Below, in pieces: positions 60,867 through 64,000 of a stretch of DNA of 64,000 nt; positions within the stretch are counted from its first letter, which is position 1, and each line of letters starts with the position of its first letter. Source of the stretch: JAZBPO01 sp963691775 (lineage in GTDB: Bacteria; Pseudomonadota; Gammaproteobacteria; Pseudomonadales; Azotimanducaceae); assembly GCA_963691775.1 (NCBI GenBank), contig OY829369.1, positions 4,340,001 through 4,404,000 of the forward strand. The letters are read 5' to 3'. Both the position numbers and the translations under genes were made by a program. The notes under the pieces are model-generated. The model saw only the letters and a list, made by a program, of their open reading frames with translations, searched no databases and was not told the origin of the DNA.

Positions 60867-61774
60867 GGCATTCCGTTGCGCTGCTGCTCGTAACGCTCCT
60901 CGCGAGCTGTAGCGAACCCGCAGCGGATTCTATCGACGACGGCGCGCGTGCCAGCGCGGCTGCTACGGCCCAGGTCGCGCATCCGGTCGATCCTGCGACC
61001 GCACCCCTTGGAACCGTGTTCGATGAGTCTAGGGTCTTGCAGTGGAAGCTGCCGAAACGCCTGCGTGAAATTTCAGGACTTGCTCTGACCGACGACGCTC
61101 GACTGTTTGCGATCGCCGACGAGGAAGCGGAGGTGGTTGAAATCGACTACGTGGCTGGCGAAGTGCGCAAGCGCTTTGAACTCGGTCAGCCGGTGCTTCG
61201 CGGCGATTTCGAGGGGCTCGCCGCTGTCGATGGTGTGTTCTACACCATCACCAGCGAAGGTCAGCTCTATCGCTTCGGCGAAGCGGAGGATCGCGGCAGC
61301 ATCGGCTTCGTGCCCTTCGATACGGGCCTGCGTGAGCGCTGCGAGGTGGAGGGGCTGGCGCACGATCCGGTTCATGCGGCGCTATTGATTGCCTGCAAGA
61401 CGGTGTACGGAGCCGATGCCGAGCGGGAGGTCTGGTTCTTCCGCTTCGATCTTCAGGCGCATCGTCTCGAGCCTGAACCGGTACGCGTGCCGCTCAGTGT
61501 GTTGGCGGGACCGATCGACAAGAACGAGTTCTCGCCCGCAGCCATTGCGGTGCTGCCGGACGACGAGAGCGTTGTGGTTGTCGCGGCGCGCCAGCGCGCC
61601 GTCGCGCGCCTGCGCATGGTGGCTGGCGGCCTCGAGGTCGACGAGGTGTTCCGGCTGCCGGGAAGCCGGCACAAGCAGACCGAAGGGGTTGCGCTGCTCG
61701 CGCATGGCAGCGTGCTGCTGGCAGACGAGGGGGGAAACAAGCGTGGAAGACTTGCTCGCTACGGACAGCCCTGA
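60863..61774 (+). CDS. SdiA-regulated-like (beta-propeller/phytase-like) lipoprotein
   Basis: A 303-residue lipoprotein with lipobox LLASC (Cys16). LREISGLALTDDARLFAIADEEAEVVEID, then FEGLAAVDGVFYTITSEGQLYRF, CEVEGLAHDP and EGVALLAHGSVLLADEGG repeat the pattern of small propeller blades seen in SdiA-regulated and esterase-like phytase proteins. Role unknown, probably outer-membrane or periplasmic. GTG start overlaps the DUF4956 stop. The next gene starts 32 bp before its end. Confidence 0.75.
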   Translation: MRHSVALLLVTLLASCSEPAADSIDDGARASAAATAQVAHPVDPATAPLGTVFDESRVLQWKLPKRLREISGLALTDDARLFAIADEEAEVVEIDYVAGEVRKRFELGQPVLRGDFEGLAAVDGVFYTITSEGQLYRFGEAEDRGSIGFVPFDTGLRERCEVEGLAHDPVHAALLIACKTVYGADAEREVWFFRFDLQAHRLEPEPVRVPLSVLAGPIDKNEFSPAAIAVLPDDESVVVVAARQRAVARLRMVAGGLEVDEVFRLPGSRHKQTEGVALLAHGSVLLADEGGNKRGRLARYGQP

Positions 61775-62723
61775 CCAGTCGCTCAAGGGCGCTGAGAACG
61801 CGCACGAGCCTCGTCGTCATTTGGTACTTGTACACGGCCACGGGGAGAAACCGCTCGCCGGTGAGCTGGAGAACCTCTGGCGCTCTGCGATCGCGCAGGG
61901 CATCGAACGCGACCATGGCCGGAAGCTCGCACGCCTGCCGAAGGTAACGGTTTCCTTCGTCTACTACGGCGATCTGACGCGCGGTATGCGACGGCGTCTG
62001 TCGGAGACGGACGAGGTGATGGATCTGACGGATCGGTACACCGCCCTCGAGGAGTTGTCGGCCCGTACGAGTACCAAGGCGTTCCGCTCCGGTTCCTATC
62101 ACCGCATGAAGCGTCGCTCCGGGATCGGCAAGCTCGCGATGGATATTGCGGCGCCGATTGCGCGGGGGCTTCGCCTCGATCTGCCGCTCATCCGGCGCGT
62201 ATCTCCTGAGCTCGGCCACTATCTCGAGGATGCGGCCTATGCCACATCCCTGCGGGCGCGCGTCGAGGAGGTCCTCCGGCCGGCCCTGGCCGGCGGAGAT
62301 GACGTCGTTGTGCTGGCGCATTGCCTGGGGAGCGTGATCGCCTACGACTGTCTGTGGGAGATGTCGCGGGGCGCGCTGCCCTGTGATCGCAAGGTGCGCA
62401 GCCTCGTCACGCTCGGATCGCCGCTCGCCATAGATGCAGTGCGAGCGCGCCTGCGGGGTGCCCAGGAAGCGATGGATCGACGCTATCCCGGCAACATCGC
62501 GAACTGGTTCAATCTTGCGGCGCAGGATGACTACATCTGCCACGACCCGACGGTGTACAACGACTTTCAGCCGATGATCGGCCATCGGATGATCAGCCGT
62601 CTCGAGGACATCGGAATCTTCAACTTCGCGAAGCGCTTTGGCCGCTCGAACCCGCACTGCGATCTCGGTTATCTCATCCACCCGCACACGGCACGCCTGC
62701 TTGCGGACTGGCTGAGGCGCTGA
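61743..62723 (+). CDS. Alpha/beta hydrolase with Cys in the nucleophile elbow
   Basis: A 326-residue protein. The fold is indicated by HLVLVHGHGEKP (oxyanion loop), then VVVLAHCLGSVIAYDCLW and VRSLVTLGSPLA, with a late His region (SNPHCDLGYLIHP). The elbow normally reads G-H-S-L/M-G; here it is A-H-C194-L-G, putting Cys where the catalytic Ser should be. Thus it may be a Cys hydrolase, a binding protein or inactive. GTG at 61743, inside the upstream gene, has a GGGGG ribosome site about 10 nt before; a TTG at 61823 is a shorter alternative. Confidence 0.7.
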   Translation: MEDLLATDSPDQSLKGAENAHEPRRHLVLVHGHGEKPLAGELENLWRSAIAQGIERDHGRKLARLPKVTVSFVYYGDLTRGMRRRLSETDEVMDLTDRYTALEELSARTSTKAFRSGSYHRMKRRSGIGKLAMDIAAPIARGLRLDLPLIRRVSPELGHYLEDAAYATSLRARVEEVLRPALAGGDDVVVLAHCLGSVIAYDCLWEMSRGALPCDRKVRSLVTLGSPLAIDAVRARLRGAQEAMDRRYPGNIANWFNLAAQDDYICHDPTVYNDFQPMIGHRMISRLEDIGIFNFAKRFGRSNPHCDLGYLIHPHTARLLADWLRR

Positions 62724-62735
62724 CGCGCCGTCCGC

Positions 62736-63891
62736 TCAGCGGCAGCGGTCGACGAATTCACGCTCGATCTTGCGCGGATCGTCCAGGATCTCCCAGAACT
62801 CTTCTATGAACTTCGCGGCCTTGCGGCGGCGGCGGTCGGGTAGCGTAAAGGTCTCCTGTGCCAGCAGGCCGTCGATCTCCGATCGCTTGTCGCGGAAGCG
62901 GGCGAGCGTTTCCTCGAGAATTCGTGGCTCCCGACACAGGCCTCTGTAGCGTCGATCGGTCACGTCGCGGATCCCTACGTTTGCTGCCGGAATCGCATCG
63001 GGCTTGTCCAGCAGGCCGGTCTGGTCGAAGTCGTAGGGAATCGGCAGATAGTGGCCGTCGCCATCGGTGAGCTGTTTGGCGTTATGGCAGCACACCTCGC
63101 CAGCGGTTCCGACAACGAAGGAAAAGTCGGTATTGCCGAGGAAGAAGTTGAAGACCTCCATGAGGTTGGTGAGCTCGACGAGTTCATTGCGCTCGATGCG
63201 TGGGCGCTCGTTGCGCTCGAGGCCTAGCCGCCGTGCGAGGCGTTCTTCGCTCTCGATGAGAAAAGCCGGGTGGGTGGCTTCCTTCCCGCGCTCTGGAACG
63301 TAGGTCACCTCCAGCGGGCGAACCCGGAAGCTGTACTCGGTCAACACGTTGAGTACGCGATAGGCGTAATACTCAAGCCACAGCCACTCGAACTGCGTGC
63401 GCGTCGAGCTGCCGAGTCGCGTGCAGTGCGTGACAAGCTTGAGCTTGTCCTGGTGCTCGAAGAGCGTGCCGTTGGCGGCCTTGCGCGGTATGTCGAGGCG
63501 GATCGGCGGGAAGTCGCATTTTTCCTTGAGGCGACGACTCTTGCCGCGGGCGCGAATTTCTATGGCGAGCGTGCCGCCGTCTCCTTCCTCGGGCGTCCAG
63601 GTCATCTCCGCCGGACGATCCTCCGGGTCCGGATCGCGGTCGCGGATCACGGCCCGAATCGGGCCTTCTACACGGAGTTCGAGGAGGCTTTGATCAGCGA
63701 AGAGCGGATCAACGGGCAAGCTTGTCGCGTCGTGACTCGCAAGCGCCGCGGTCTCGGGGGGGGGCTCCTTCCGCCGGGTGCGCCTCTTGTTCCGTCTCGG
63801 GTGCGCGCGCGTCCGCAAGCAGTGGCTGAGCGAGCAGGGTGAGCAGCGTAGTGGCGTTGGCCAGCCTACGGGCCTGATTGGCGAATGACAT
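62736..63891 (-). pseudogene. Exported protein of unknown function, interrupted at a C9 tract (possibly phase-variable)
   Basis: The signal peptide (MSFANQARRLANATTLLTLLAQPLLADA, ATG 63891) is in one frame, and the ~340-residue mature part (SLPVDPLFADQSLLELRVEG ... FVDRCR) is in another. They meet at a run of nine C on the coding strand (63764-63756). With eight C the frames join into a 384-residue exported protein. The body has NFFLGNTDFSF, CCHNAKQL and YLPIPYDFDQTGLLD, which recall CotH/kinase-like proteins, but I cannot name the family. With C9 the signal-peptide frame stops at 63709. Phase variation, sequencing error and decay are all possible. Confidence 0.7.
63756..63764. repeat. Homopolymer run G9 (C9 on coding strand)
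   Basis: Nine identical bases inside the exported-protein gene, directly after its signal peptide region. It is the point where the reading frame is lost. Confidence 0.95.
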
Positions 63892-64000
63892 CCCGTTCTT
63901 CCCCGCGCATCTGGCGGAGAACATACCGGGGTGCCTCGCTTCGGGCCAGTTCGTTCGCGGGTCGGTTGCATCGTCAGGGCGCGTGCGTTGAACTTCCCCG

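Overview
The window is a high-GC (roughly 65%), gene-dense stretch of bacterial chromosome. The gene order smc-zipA-ligA, the complete system I cytochrome c maturation operon (ccmABCDEFGHI) and a GntR regulator between them point to a gammaproteobacterium; I cannot place it further. Many neighbouring genes overlap by the four bases ATGA or GTGA, so operons are tightly coupled. GTG and TTG starts are common. I see no tRNA, rRNA, CRISPR array, IS element or phage gene.

Layout. (1) 1-7.9 kb, mixed metabolism: the end of a haloalkane dehalogenase, a membrane protein, a peroxiredoxin-like gene whose catalytic Cys codon is an in-frame UGA (a probable selenoprotein), a metallo-beta-lactamase-fold protein, two arsenosugar-type glycosyltransferases, a gamma-glutamylcyclotransferase-like protein, a rhomboid protease, a GH13 glucosidase and a methionine aminopeptidase. 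(2) 7.9-39.6 kb, a purine scavenging and degradation island. It holds three NCS2/AzgA permeases, a TonB receptor, a secreted ADGF-type adenosine deaminase with a NUP-family protein, two cytosolic adenosine-deaminase-family enzymes, guanine deaminase, two 8-oxoguanine-deaminase-like amidohydrolases, xanthine dehydrogenase (xdhABC), urate hydroxylase puuD, uraH, uraD, puuE, allantoicase and ureidoglycolate lyase, plus a RutR-like TetR regulator with a probable operator. Together these take purines to glyoxylate, urea and ammonia. (3) 40.5-48.4 kb, ccmABCDEFGHI with unusual 12-bp tandem repeats at gene ends. (4) 48.5-56.7 kb, GntR regulator, smc, zipA, ligA and a lytic-transglycosylase-like lipoprotein. 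(5) 56.7-64 kb, a sulfite-oxidase-like molybdoenzyme with a cytochrome c, a metallophosphatase, a DUF4956 membrane protein split by a -1 frameshift, a SdiA-regulated-like lipoprotein, an alpha/beta hydrolase with Cys at the nucleophile position, and a secreted protein split at a run of nine C.

The strongest novel signals are the UGA-containing peroxiredoxin with a hairpin just after the UGA (1270-1441), the C9 tract that separates a signal peptide from its mature protein (63756-63764), a 2-oxoglutarate oxygenase embedded in the urate operon, an adenosine-deaminase paralogue lacking the usual HAGE motif, and several long inverted repeats in divergent promoter regions.
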